NCBI RefSeq assembly: GCF_001422885.1
Contig: NZ_LMMZ01000023.1
Location: forward strand, 394,617-458,616
Source: Methylobacterium sp. Leaf104
GTDB lineage: Bacteria; Pseudomonadota; Alphaproteobacteria; Rhizobiales; Beijerinckiaceae
Direction of reading: 5' to 3'
Length of the DNA: 64,000 bases
Shown in pieces: positions 16,474-24,208 of this stretch (positions are counted from its first letter, which is position 1; every line of letters begins with the position of its first letter). The translations under genes were made by a program, and so were the position numbers. The notes under the pieces were generated by a model. That model saw only the letters and a program-made list of their open reading frames with translations, was not told the DNA's origin and did not search any database.

Positions 16474-17321
16474 TCAACCGATCCGGTCTAGGACCCACTT
16501 GCGGTATGCGTCGGGGTCGGTGCCCATCGCCGCGGCGATGGCGGCGGCGAGCCTGGCCTGCTCCTCACCCTGCCGGGCCTGGCGCCTGGCGGTGCGGGCC
16601 CGGACCTCGGGTATGCTGAGGTCCCAGGCCCCGGGGCCGATCTCGGCCTCAAGGTCCAAGGTCTGTCGGATGATCTCCACGAGGAGGTTCCGGCGGATGT
16701 CGCGGGTATCAGGCTCTACGTCCGCTTCCGCGACTTCGGCGTGGCCTTCGAGCGGGACCGAGAGGTCGTCGCCTTCCCAGCGGTCCTCGTCGACGTAGTC
16801 GGGGCGGACGACGTCTGAGCTGAGGACTGGCTCTGCATCACCCGCATCAGTGTCCCGCTCATCGCTCGTCCGACGCGGCCCAAAAAACCCGCCGGGTCAT
16901 CCTGCCAGGTGCCATGCTGGATGGTGGTGAGCGCCGGCTCGAACTCGTGCTCCGGGACGCCCAGGAGCCATTGCTCGATCTCCGCGTCGCCCGGGGCGCC
17001 GATGCAGATTGCGATATGGGCGGCGTCCGCGAGGGGGCCGTCCACCAACTGGGCCGCCATGTAGGCGTCGATGTCCGGGTCGACCGGGCTCTCCTCGCCG
17101 GCCTGGGCCGCCTTTGCGGACACCCCGATGGCGGCGCCGAAGGTGTAGAAAGCTTGGACGCTCTGGAACCTTGCGACGTGCTGGGTGAACTGCGCGACGG
17201 TCGGGGGCCTCCACGGGACATGCTTCCCGTGGAGGATGATGGTCCCGCCCTTCGCGGTCGGGGTGACCGCGAGGACGGAGAGGAGCTCGCTGCGCGAGAG
17301 GAGGTTCTGGGTCACAGACAC
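16474..17321 (-). CDS. Tail assembly chaperone fusion (gpGT-like) made by -1 frameshift
   Basis: The product is predicted to be read in the first frame from 17321 for 147 codons, slip back one base on TTTTTTG (16887-16881), then read 135 codons to the stop at 16474, giving about 282 residues. The shifted frame is open throughout and looks coding (DVVRPDYVDEDRWEG, later EIIRQTLDLEAEIGPGAW). Without the shift, the first-frame tail turns into low-complexity T/S/R sequence. Its position directly before the tape measure matches lambda G-GT, whose products chaperone the tape measure during tail assembly. Confidence 0.8.
16716..17321 (-). CDS. Tail assembly chaperone (gpG-like), unshifted product
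   Basis: 201 residues if no frameshift occurs. The first ~147 residues form the folded domain (SVTQNLLSRSELLSVLAVTP, EHEFEPALTTIQHGTW). The final 50 are low-complexity (QTSSAPTTSTRTAGK...), the usual look of the short unshifted tail. It starts 4 bases after the stop of the tail tube gene. In lambda the short form is made in excess over the fusion; the same is inferred here. Confidence 0.8.
   Translation of the reverse strand: MSVTQNLLSRSELLSVLAVTPTAKGGTIILHGKHVPWRPPTVAQFTQHVARFQSVQAFYTFGAAIGVSAKAAQAGEESPVDPDIDAYMAAQLVDGPLADAAHIAICIGAPGDAEIEQWLLGVPEHEFEPALTTIQHGTWQDDPAGFLGRVGRAMSGTLMRVMQSQSSAQTSSAPTTSTRTAGKATTSRSRSKATPKSRKRT
16881..16887 (-). promoter_or_regulatory. -1 ribosomal frameshift slippery site TTTTTTG
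   Basis: The minus-strand sequence GCG GGT TTT TTG GGC is read in the 17321 frame, so the heptamer T TTT TTG is in the register required for simultaneous -1 slippage. After the slip the tRNAs re-pair with TTT TTT. Downstream -1 codons start GGG CCG CGT and stay open for 135 codons. A downstream GC-rich region may provide a stimulatory structure, not evaluated. Confidence 0.8.
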
Positions 17322-17325
17322 GTCC

Positions 17326-18147
17326 TCAGAGCAGGTCGATCATGTAGCCGTACTCGTAGCCGGCCTTCTGCGTGTAGTCGGCCTCCATGCTGCCCGAGGC
17401 GGTCGCCTTGACCACCTCGCCGCTGCCATCGGCGATCCACTGCACGTCGCCACCTTCGCCACCGAAGGTAAGCTGCGGCACGACGATCTTGCGGTTGGTG
17501 CCGCGCAGGTTGTTCTGGCGGAGGAAGAACCGCCCGGTCAGGGACAGGGTCTGGAGGAGCTCCACGACGTTGGTGGAGGCGGTGCCCATGACGGCCGGCG
17601 CGGAGAACGACACGACGACGTCCTCGTTGACGTCCGCACCCTCGGGCCAGACCACGATCTGCACGACGCCGGACTTGCTGTCGTGGCGGTAGGTGGCGGG
17701 CGGGATGACCTCGCCGCCGACGGTGACCGAGGTCACGACGGTCCCGATCAGGCCAATGGAGGCGGCCTCGTCGATGGCGGTGTCGCCGGCCTTGAGCTCC
17801 AGCCACTCGTTGACCATGACGCCGGGGAAAGACTGATCCTTGGCGGGCACCAGGGCCTGGGTGAACGGCTTCACATTGGCAAGGTGCGAGAGCGCCAGGC
17901 CGAGCGTGTTCATCGTGCCGAACTCAACGTCGACGCCGCCGGTGAGCTGGCCGTAATCCGTGGCGATGATGCCGTTGCCGGGCTCCTCGGGGGTCCGGAT
18001 CTCGGTCTTCGTCGAGCTCTTTTTGAACGTGGCGGTCGCGTGCCCGAACGGGATGAGCGAGGAGGTGCCGCGCAGCTGGAAGGCGCACTGGCCCGACGGC
18101 TTGTTGAGCAGCTTGGGGTCGAGGGGCTTGAAAACGGCTCCGGCCAT
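17326..18147 (-). CDS. Major tail tube protein
   Basis: 273 residues, rich in beta-strands, glycine and valine. It lies between the tail completion gene and the tail chaperones, the fixed location of the tail tube gene in siphophages. The N-terminus (MAGAVFKPLDPKLLNKPSG) and a central segment (ISVGG-like GTVVTSVTVGGEVIPPATY) are consistent with a tube fold carrying an Ig-like hairpin. It is expected to polymerise as hexameric rings around the tape measure. The assignment is positional and by composition rather than by a signature motif. Confidence 0.65.
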   Translation of the reverse strand: MAGAVFKPLDPKLLNKPSGQCAFQLRGTSSLIPFGHATATFKKSSTKTEIRTPEEPGNGIIATDYGQLTGGVDVEFGTMNTLGLALSHLANVKPFTQALVPAKDQSFPGVMVNEWLELKAGDTAIDEAASIGLIGTVVTSVTVGGEVIPPATYRHDSKSGVVQIVVWPEGADVNEDVVVSFSAPAVMGTASTNVVELLQTLSLTGRFFLRQNNLRGTNRKIVVPQLTFGGEGGDVQWIADGSGEVVKATASGSMEADYTQKAGYEYGYMIDLL

Positions 18148-18159
18148 GATGGCCTCCTG

Positions 18160-18621
18160 TTACTGACGGGGGGAAATCGTGGCCGGATCGTTCTCCGGGC
18201 TCACGTACTGGACGAGGAAGGCGAGGAGGAATCCCCCCTGCGAGCCCTTCTCGGATTGGAATGTCTGGGGCTGGCTGGACACGAGGCGGACGTCCTCGAC
18301 CTCGATGCCGAGGGCCCGGGGATCCGCCAGCGCGGCGCGCACCTGGTTGGTGAGGGCACGGCTCGCCGCCTTGAAGTCCTCACGCCCCTCGTCGAGCACG
18401 ACGATGACGTCGACCTGCTGGTGCCGCTCGATGATGCGGTCGCCGGGCTCGCCGACCAGGTAGTCGTGGATGAGCTCGTTCCCGAGGCCGACGACGGCGG
18501 CCGGCAGGTGGGCGTCCTTGACCGGGAGCTCCTCCGGCGTGAGCACGCGCTTGAGCCCCGGGACGGCCGCCTTGATGCGGGCCCGAAATGCGTCCTCGAT
18601 CTGTGTCAGTGCGTCGGCCAA
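18160..18621 (-). CDS. Tail completion/terminator protein (gpU-like)
   Basis: 153 residues, ATG 18621. The pattern of an N-terminal helix with IEDAFRARIKAAVPGLKRV, then alternating strands and helices ending GGFLLAFLVQYVS, resembles tail terminator/minor tail U proteins. These cap the tube and join it to the head. It lies immediately upstream of the tail tube gene. The family call is by fold-like pattern and gene order. Confidence 0.55.
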   Translation of the reverse strand: MADALTQIEDAFRARIKAAVPGLKRVLTPEELPVKDAHLPAAVVGLGNELIHDYLVGEPGDRIIERHQQVDVIVVLDEGREDFKAASRALTNQVRAALADPRALGIEVEDVRLVSSQPQTFQSEKGSQGGFLLAFLVQYVSPENDPATISPRQ

Positions 18622-18665
18622 TGAGTTGCTCTCTCGTCGTACGAGAGGCAGGTTCGAGGGTCACC

Positions 18666-18686
18666 CGTGGCCCGTGCAAGGCCACG
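18666..18686 (-). repeat. Hairpin repeat copy 2
   Basis: CGTGGCC-CGTGCAA-GGCCACG, 7-bp perfect stem. It lies between the leftward tail completion gene and the rightward cargo gene at 18711. Orientation matches the leftward transcripts (loop TTGCACG in sense). Confidence 0.7.
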
Positions 18687-18710
18687 CCTGAGCCCTGGAG
18701 GCCGCGCAGC

Positions 18711-19355
18711 ATGGCAGACGAACTAGGACCCCTGGGATCCGGGCCGATCCGGTGGCCAGGACCCGGCGACAAGCTGTTCACGTCGGGCGGCCCGGACGAT
18801 GCGCTGCTGACCCCGCATCACGGCCTAAACCTCATGGCGACGGGCTATCTCTCCGCGGCCGGGCTCTTGGTCGAGAAATCGGTCGGACACGACTTCGGCC
18901 GTGACACGCTCGTTTGGCCGATTGTGTTCCTCTACCGCCAGTACCTCGAACTGGAGCTCAAGGAGGGCATCGCGGATTTCGGGGCCGCGGCAGGCATCGA
19001 CGCCAACTGGACGACCCATGACCTCCGCACGCTCTGGAGGAGCTACAAGCGGACGGTTGATCACTATGAGATTGGAGGCGACGTCGAAGCGACTAAGGCG
19101 GTCGCGCGGGCCATCAACGAGTTCGCCGAGATCGACCCTGGATCGTTTTCGTTCCGGTTTCCCGTGAACAGGGATGGCAGCCGCATCGCTCGGGACGGCC
19201 ACGAACGCATCGACCTCGAACGCCTCCGGGACGTGATGCGCGGCATCTCGAACTATTTGTCCGCAACCTCCGGCCTACTTACCGATATGATCAAAGCTTG
19301 GCCGGACGACGGACCAGAGTACGACGGACCAGAGTACGAGGGACCAGAGTACTAG
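18711..19355 (+). CDS. Opposite-strand cargo (moron) protein, 214 aa, unknown function
   Basis: 214 residues from ATG 18711 with GGAGG upstream. It is the only rightward gene inside the leftward structural operon, a moron-like position, inserted between tail completion and connector genes. A central segment (LVWPIVFLYRQYLELELKEGI and THDLRTLWRSYKRTV) resembles the ElyR-HyiELxLK ... HDLxxLW pattern of a family of small helical proteins that I associate loosely with HEPN-like folds; no RX4-6H motif is obvious. The C-terminus ends in three copies of DGPEY/EGPEY encoded by a 15-bp direct repeat. Possibly a lysogenic conversion or exclusion factor (inference). Confidence 0.55.
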   Translation: MADELGPLGSGPIRWPGPGDKLFTSGGPDDALLTPHHGLNLMATGYLSAAGLLVEKSVGHDFGRDTLVWPIVFLYRQYLELELKEGIADFGAAAGIDANWTTHDLRTLWRSYKRTVDHYEIGGDVEATKAVARAINEFAEIDPGSFSFRFPVNRDGSRIARDGHERIDLERLRDVMRGISNYLSATSGLLTDMIKAWPDDGPEYDGPEYEGPEY

Positions 19356-19444
19356 GCCGATCCACTTGCGCTCGCGTGCGTTATTTCTCATCGATCCCCG
19401 GCATCCAGAAGGAGGTTGCGGCTGCCGTACATGCGATAAGGGGC

Positions 19445-20002
19445 CTAAGCCCTGGCTAGCGTCAGCCTGCGCCAGGACCCTTCCCAGGGCTCCACCATGA
19501 GGACGCGGTAGGTGTCGCCCTCGACCTCAATGGCGCAGGCGCCGGCCGTGCGGCGCTGCCGGACGCGGAACGCGGTGGAGTTCGTGAGGGCGACGATCTC
19601 CTCGCCGGCCTCCAGGTCCTCCAGGTCACCCTCGCCGGCGAGGGTGATCCGCACTGCCTCGCCGCTGTCCTTGGTGGCGTCGACGTACTGCGGCTGGATC
19701 AACTGGAGCTTCACCAGGCCGCCCCCGTCTGCGAGCGCCGACTGGACCTGCCACAAGGCGCCGGAGACCCAGAGGAGGTCCCCCTTCTCCACGTGCGGCG
19801 CGTCGGCCTCGTTGATGGAGGCGAGGGGCTCCCCGTCCAGCATGGGGACCTCGCCGCCCATCCGGTCCCGGACGATCTCCCGGCGGATGAAGCTTGCCCG
19901 GAGGGGCACCATGCCGTGCACCCTGCTCTCCAGCCGGGCGGGCTCCGCCAGACTCGATTGCGTCAGAGTGCGGGCGAGGACCGCGAACAGCGGGGAGGTC
20001 AC
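19445..20002 (-). CDS. Putative head-tail connector or minor structural protein, 185 aa
   Basis: 185 residues, ATG overlapping the preceding stop (ATGA at 19999-20002). The C-terminal half has beta-strand alternation (GDTYRVLMVEPWEGSWRRL). Position after the capsid-vertex genes and before the tail completion gene suggests a head-tail joining role, but no family motif is recognised. Confidence 0.5.
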   Translation of the reverse strand: MTSPLFAVLARTLTQSSLAEPARLESRVHGMVPLRASFIRREIVRDRMGGEVPMLDGEPLASINEADAPHVEKGDLLWVSGALWQVQSALADGGGLVKLQLIQPQYVDATKDSGEAVRITLAGEGDLEDLEAGEEIVALTNSTAFRVRQRRTAGACAIEVEGDTYRVLMVEPWEGSWRRLTLARA

Positions 20003-21105
20003 TCGGTGGCCCCTTCGAGCGCGACCACCCTGGCCCGGAGGATGGCGACCTCGGCAGCGAGGTTGCGGAGTAGGGCGTCAATACCACGCCCGTCGACCGC
20101 GACGCCCGTACCCGACAGTGCCGTGCCTCTACTGGCACCGTACGTAACGCCCAGATCAAAACCGAGTACCTCGGCCGCGTAGGTCGTGTCCGAGCCGGTG
20201 AATTTCACGGATGCGTGCCCAGTCGAGGTCAGCGTGTGACTGTCCCGAAGGGCGAATGTGGGCTCCCCGAACGGGGAGCCGCCGGCGGCATTGACGGCCG
20301 TGTTCAGCCTGTCGACGACCCTGTCGGGGGTGGTGTCGGTGACGTAGAGCGGGACCGTGACGGGCACCCCGCCCGCCAGGAACGTGACCTCGCCGTCGGC
20401 GCTAGGGGCGTAGTAGCGGGAGGGCGCCCCGATGCCGCGGACGAAACTCTCGGTCACGGGCAGGACGGCGCTCAATCTGTCGTTGCCATGTGCCACGTCC
20501 TCCGTCGAAAGCGGGAGGCGGGCCTCGACGACCGGCTCAAGGATCGTGGCGGTGTCCAGATCCAAGCCGAGCGCAACGCGGGCCGCGGGCGAGGTGCGGG
20601 TGAAATCCAGGCGCAGGAGACCGGCGAGGGTGAGTTTGCCGGCCCCGAAATTGCCCAGCGTGACGGAGACGTCGGGCTCCAGGTATGCGGCGAACGCGTC
20701 TCGGATACCCTGCTGGTCGAGCCCGGGAGAGAGTGGGACCGTGAGCTCCATCCTGTCCTCGGGCCCGAATACGAGCTCGAAAACGACGTCGACCTGCTCG
20801 CTCCCGGTCGGCGTGACGGCGCTCGGCGCAGTGAAAGCGTAGGGGGCCGTGAGGGTGACCTGCCGGTCCAGGATGACCGGCTTTGCGGACAGGGACTCGA
20901 TGGCCGCCTGGACCGTCTCGGCGTCCAGCCCGGGGACGGCCGCCAACGCGACGGCGGCCGCGTCGACCTCGGACGAGCCGCCGGACGGACGTCCCGCGAG
21001 CTCGGCGATGGCCTCCTGCACGGTGTCCCCGGCAACGCCCGGAACGGGAGCCAGGGGGACGGCCGCGGCGACGATGGCGATGATGGCGGGGATGTGGGTC
21101 TGCAT
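19999..21105 (-). CDS. Hypothetical virion-associated protein, 368 aa
   Basis: 368 residues from ATG 21105. It opens with a hydrophobic N-terminus (MQTHIPAIIAIVAAAVPLAP), then carries two similar repeats (DTVQEAIAELAGRPSG and ETVQAAIESLSAKPVI) of a type seen in phage structural and fibre proteins. Beta-rich regions follow, and it ends in a coiled coil (LAAEVAILRARVVALEG). The design (spacer repeats, beta body, trimerising coil) suggests a decoration or fibre protein on the virion, but this is inference. It is coupled to its downstream neighbour. Confidence 0.5.
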   Translation of the reverse strand: MQTHIPAIIAIVAAAVPLAPVPGVAGDTVQEAIAELAGRPSGGSSEVDAAAVALAAVPGLDAETVQAAIESLSAKPVILDRQVTLTAPYAFTAPSAVTPTGSEQVDVVFELVFGPEDRMELTVPLSPGLDQQGIRDAFAAYLEPDVSVTLGNFGAGKLTLAGLLRLDFTRTSPAARVALGLDLDTATILEPVVEARLPLSTEDVAHGNDRLSAVLPVTESFVRGIGAPSRYYAPSADGEVTFLAGGVPVTVPLYVTDTTPDRVVDRLNTAVNAAGGSPFGEPTFALRDSHTLTSTGHASVKFTGSDTTYAAEVLGFDLGVTYGASRGTALSGTGVAVDGRGIDALLRNLAAEVAILRARVVALEGATE

Positions 21106-21107
21106 GG

Positions 21108-21476
21108 TCAGGCGGTCCCGTCGATGGTCGCGGCGGCGAGGATGGGCAGGTCGAAATCGGAATCTGCGAGGAGGCGCAGGAGGACCTGGCCCTCGTCCGT
21201 CAGGGCCACGGTCCACGTGCCGGCGCGCAGCGGGAACATGACCGCGCGGGCGGCATCGCCTTGCTTGGCGCCAACCTGGGCGGCATGGCCGACGTACAGG
21301 GTGCGCCCGGCCGGGACGTCCAGCATGAACAGGCTGGCGGCGCCGGATACGACGCCGTCGAGGACGCCCGGAACGTCCGCATTCACGGACGCCCGGTAGA
21401 CGCGGCCGCCAAGGGGAAAGGCGTCCGCGGTCTCGGCCCGCTCGAACAGGGCGCCTGCGATGTACTTGTCGGCCAT
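21108..21476 (-). CDS. Hypothetical head-associated protein, 122 aa
   Basis: 122 residues, beta-rich (RTLYVGHAAQVGAKQGD, VALTDEGQVLLRLLADSD). It begins 19 bases after a strong hairpin that follows the capsid gene and ends two bases before the next start. No family is recognised. It could be a small virion spike or decoration subunit. Confidence 0.45.
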   Translation of the reverse strand: MADKYIAGALFERAETADAFPLGGRVYRASVNADVPGVLDGVVSGAASLFMLDVPAGRTLYVGHAAQVGAKQGDAARAVMFPLRAGTWTVALTDEGQVLLRLLADSDFDLPILAAATIDGTA

Positions 21477-21494
21477 GGGCCCCTCGATACGAGA

Positions 21495-21524
21495 GAGGGC
21501 CCGCCCGGTTGCGGACGGGCCCTC
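21495..21524. terminator. Hairpin between capsid gene and downstream genes
   Basis: GAGGGCCCGCCCG and CGGACGGGCCCTC form a 13-bp stem with one mismatch and a 4-base loop. It lies 27 bases beyond the capsid stop and just ahead of the gene at 21476. The minus strand continues TCTCTCG, a weak pyrimidine tract. It may attenuate transcription so that capsid mRNA exceeds that of later genes. Confidence 0.5.
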
Positions 21525-21551
21525 GTTTCAGGACGGGTGGGAGGCCCGGGG

Positions 21552-22571
21552 TTACTCGTCGTCGCCGATGACGCGGATCTTCACGACCGCGCGGGGGCGG
21601 GCGAAGAAGTGGAGGAAGCAGGCCTGCACCAGCATCTCCTCGCCCTTGCCGTGGTCGAGCTCGCGGATGGACGCGTACATGTCGAGGATCTGGCCGCGGA
21701 ACTGCTTCATGTCCGAGGGGCCGGCGACGGCGCGGGCGAGGCCCTGGCCGATGGGGACCATGTAGGCGTAGTCGTCGTCGACGAAGCGCTCCAGGGTGCC
21801 GTCGGGCTTCTTGTAGTTGGTACGGCCGTAGCCGACGATGTCCACGTCCTCCAGGATCGGGATCCCCTTGCGGGCGTCCTTCTGCTGGATGAAGAAGCGG
21901 CCCGCGTCGGTCATCGCCTCCTTGGCCTGCTTGTTCTTGCGCAGGCGGCGGTTGGCGTTGCGGCCCGACACGATGACGTAGCGCTCGGCCGAGTAGGAGC
22001 CGAGCTCGTCCTCGATCTCCTCCTTCTGCTCGACGATGGTGTCGCCCAGCGAGAACTTGCTGTCGGTCAGATCCCACTCGTTGACGATCTGGGTCTCGCC
22101 GAGGCGCTTGAACACGTCCATCCAGACGGCGCCGTCGTTGTCGTAGATCCGGCCTTCGAGCCAACCCTTGGCCCGCTGGAAGCCGCGGGTCAGGGTGATG
22201 GACTGGGCCATCGGGGTGATGATCTGGTTGCGGTAGGTCTCGGCCGTCCGCATGGCGATGGACCCGGTCTCGCGGGTCGGCACCAGGAGCTCGCGCTCGT
22301 GCAGGGTGTCGGTGACCTCGTAGACCGGCAACTTCAGGTCGACGGTGTCGCGCTTGTTGCGCAGGTTCGGGGTGGGGTTACCACCGCGGCCGGTGATCGG
22401 CAGGACCTGCACGAAGCCCTGCTCCATGTCGACCTGCACGCGGTCGGTCATGCACTCGCTGGAGCTCTCGGGGATGATGCCGGCGAGGCCGTCCTCGACC
22501 ACCGGCAGCTTGTTGATCGCGTCGGTGACGTTCTCGTAGTGGAAGGGATCAGGGTTGCGCTCGGCGGACAT
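21552..22571 (-). CDS. Major capsid protein, lambda gpE family
   Basis: 339 residues from ATG 22571 (MSAERNPDPFHYENVTDAIN). The sequence follows the gpE pattern: an N-terminal loop (PFHYENVTDAINKLP), the TGRGGNPTPN segment, ETYRNQIITPMAQSITL, and a late segment with YGRTNYKKPDGTLERFVDDD followed by MYASIRELDHGKGEEMLVQA. It forms the HK97-fold icosahedral shell. The decoration protein gene sits immediately upstream, as gpD does in lambda. Length close to the family's 340. Confidence 0.9.
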   Translation of the reverse strand: MSAERNPDPFHYENVTDAINKLPVVEDGLAGIIPESSSECMTDRVQVDMEQGFVQVLPITGRGGNPTPNLRNKRDTVDLKLPVYEVTDTLHERELLVPTRETGSIAMRTAETYRNQIITPMAQSITLTRGFQRAKGWLEGRIYDNDGAVWMDVFKRLGETQIVNEWDLTDSKFSLGDTIVEQKEEIEDELGSYSAERYVIVSGRNANRRLRKNKQAKEAMTDAGRFFIQQKDARKGIPILEDVDIVGYGRTNYKKPDGTLERFVDDDYAYMVPIGQGLARAVAGPSDMKQFRGQILDMYASIRELDHGKGEEMLVQACFLHFFARPRAVVKIRVIGDDE

Positions 22572-22605
22572 GGACGTGTCTCCAGACTGTTCGGGGGGCC
22601 GGCCG

Positions 22606-22995
22606 TTAGGCGCGGAAAAGGATGCCGCGGGCCTCGGCCTCGGCGATGAGGGCGGCCTTGAGCGCGGCGGTTGCGGCCGCATCCACGCCCTTCGGGTAGG
22701 GGATGCGATCCGCGAACACCTCGCCGTCGCGGGTCAGAATCGTCGCGACCTCGAACTCGCCCTCGAAGCCTTCGAGGATGCGGTCGACGAGGAAGCCCTC
22801 CAGGACCTCGGAGCCGTCGATGCCCTCGTTGTCGTAGGCAACGAGGAACCCGGTCGCGGTCAGGCGGGCGACGGGGGTGCCGGGCTCGTAGACGCGGTCG
22901 GGATTGATCTTGCCCACGTTGTAGGAACGGAGGCCGAGATCCGACTTGATGAACTCGGCGGCGTGGGTCCTGCCGGACTGGCGGGTCGCGTACAT
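22606..22995 (-). CDS. Head decoration protein, lambda gpD-like
   Basis: 129 residues, about the usual size. It contains a strand-rich core (NPDRVYEPGTPVARLTATG, LVAYDNEGIDGSEVLEGFLV) and ends with a helix. gpD-type trimers bind the capsid surface and stabilise the expanded head. Its place between protease and capsid genes is the conserved lambda order. Confidence 0.8.
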   Translation of the reverse strand: MYATRQSGRTHAAEFIKSDLGLRSYNVGKINPDRVYEPGTPVARLTATGFLVAYDNEGIDGSEVLEGFLVDRILEGFEGEFEVATILTRDGEVFADRIPYPKGVDAAATAALKAALIAEAEARGILFRA

Positions 22996-23016
22996 GGGTC
23001 TCTCCTGTGGTCTGGT

Positions 23017-24132
23017 TCAGCGACGGGCGGCCGCGCGCTCGTCGCGGTACTCGGAGCGGGTCTTGAGGGTGGTCTCCGCCGCACGGGCCCCGCCGGACGG
23101 GATCGACACGCCGGCGATCTCGCCACCCCCGGTGTGGATGGCGGCGACGCAAACGGTGCGGAGCTCGTCGACGGTGCCGCCCGTGGCAGCGATGCCTTCG
23201 AACTCCTCCAGGACGGCGGGTCCCTTCTTCGAGGCGATGCCCCGGAGGATCTGGACGTGGGCCGCACGGACCGCATCGGCAGCGGGTGCCGGGGCGGGCT
23301 TGGCCGCAGGCGGGGCGGCACGGGTCGTGAGCTTGGCCTCGGCCGCAGCGAGGGCGCTGCGAAGGCCATCGACCTCGGCCTGCACGATGGCTTCGGCCTC
23401 GGGCTCCACAACGGCCGCCTGGGCTTCGACGGCCACGGGCGGCGTCTCGGTGGAGGCCGGCGCGGGCTCGGCGGAACGGGTGGCCTTGAGGGGCGCGGGG
23501 GTGGTCTTGGGCTGGGACACGTCGGGGGCTCCTGAACGGATGCGGGCCGCGCTGTCGGCGGGCACCGCGACGAGGGACGCCTCGCGCGGCCGCCAGCGGC
23601 TGATGGTGACGAGGGGGACCTGGCCGTCCCGGAGGGAGGCGGTCTCCTCCAGGATGTCGAAGCCGACGGACACGGACCGGATGATCCCGTCCTCGATGTC
23701 GGTGGCGATGTCGGCGACGCCGTCGCGGCGGGAGAGGCGGCCGGTGCACACCAGGCCCTCGTCCGCCAACCGCGCAGACTCGATGACCCCGACGATTGCC
23801 TCCACGTCCCAGTAGGAGTGGCTGTTGAGGATGCTCGACCCCACGAGGCCGTCGTCGCCGTCGAGGCCCTCGGCCCCGGCGATGACAAGCTGCTCCTCGA
23901 CCTCGGTCCACCGGGGATAGCTATCGGTGTCGGTGACCAGGTAGCGGTATGACCGGCAGGGCTTGGACGTCGCGAGGACGAACTCGAACGTCATCGCCTC
24001 GGCGTCGTAGCTCTCGGAGGGGCCGGCGGCGGCGCGGACGTTGAGCCCGAGGGCATCGCGCATCCCACGGCTCACGCGGGGCGCACGTGGCGCCGGGGGC
24101 GTGTTCGGGGCTGCGGAACGGGGCTTGGCCAA
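23017..24132 (-). CDS. Prohead protease with C-terminal scaffold region
   Basis: About 371 residues from a TTG at 24132 (GGAG seven bases upstream); ATG 24063 is an alternative giving 348. The first ~200 residues are an HK97/U35-type protease: the substrate-loop region ILNSHSYWDVEAIVG with a conserved histidine, then the catalytic-type IIRSVSVGFDI and VPLVTISRWRPREASLVAVP. The rest is an alanine/proline-rich, coiled region (VDGLRSALAAAEAKL) expected to act as internal scaffold, cleaved during maturation. It lies between portal and decoration genes. Confidence 0.8.
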   Translation of the reverse strand: MAKPRSAAPNTPPAPRAPRVSRGMRDALGLNVRAAAGPSESYDAEAMTFEFVLATSKPCRSYRYLVTDTDSYPRWTEVEEQLVIAGAEGLDGDDGLVGSSILNSHSYWDVEAIVGVIESARLADEGLVCTGRLSRRDGVADIATDIEDGIIRSVSVGFDILEETASLRDGQVPLVTISRWRPREASLVAVPADSAARIRSGAPDVSQPKTTPAPLKATRSAEPAPASTETPPVAVEAQAAVVEPEAEAIVQAEVDGLRSALAAAEAKLTTRAAPPAAKPAPAPAADAVRAAHVQILRGIASKKGPAVLEEFEGIAATGGTVDELRTVCVAAIHTGGGEIAGVSIPSGGARAAETTLKTRSEYRDERAAARR

Positions 24133-24173
24133 GGTGGTGCTCCAGGTATCTACCCAGAGGCTCCGCCCTCGTG

Positions 24174-24194
24174 CGTGGCCCGTGCAAGGCCACG
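24174..24194 (-). repeat. Hairpin repeat copy 3
   Basis: CGTGGCC-CGTGCAA-GGCCACG in the short gap between the portal stop (24209) and the protease start (24132). Sense orientation (TTGCACG loop) matches leftward transcription. Confidence 0.7.
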
Positions 24195-24208
24195 CCTCCG
24201 CGTTCCGT

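Noticed and set aside
13719..16619. Rightward open reading frame of 966 codons
   Set aside because: Antisense of the low-complexity tape measure coil; composition follows from the repeats on the other strand.
16474..16680. Separate 68-codon gene starting at GTG
   Set aside because: Its frame is open far upstream and joins the chaperone gene at the TTTTTTG slippery site, so it is the C-terminal part of a frameshift product.
18588..18710. Longer N-terminus of the cargo gene
   Set aside because: It would translate the hairpin repeat and antisense of the tail gene; ATG 18711 has its own GGAGG.
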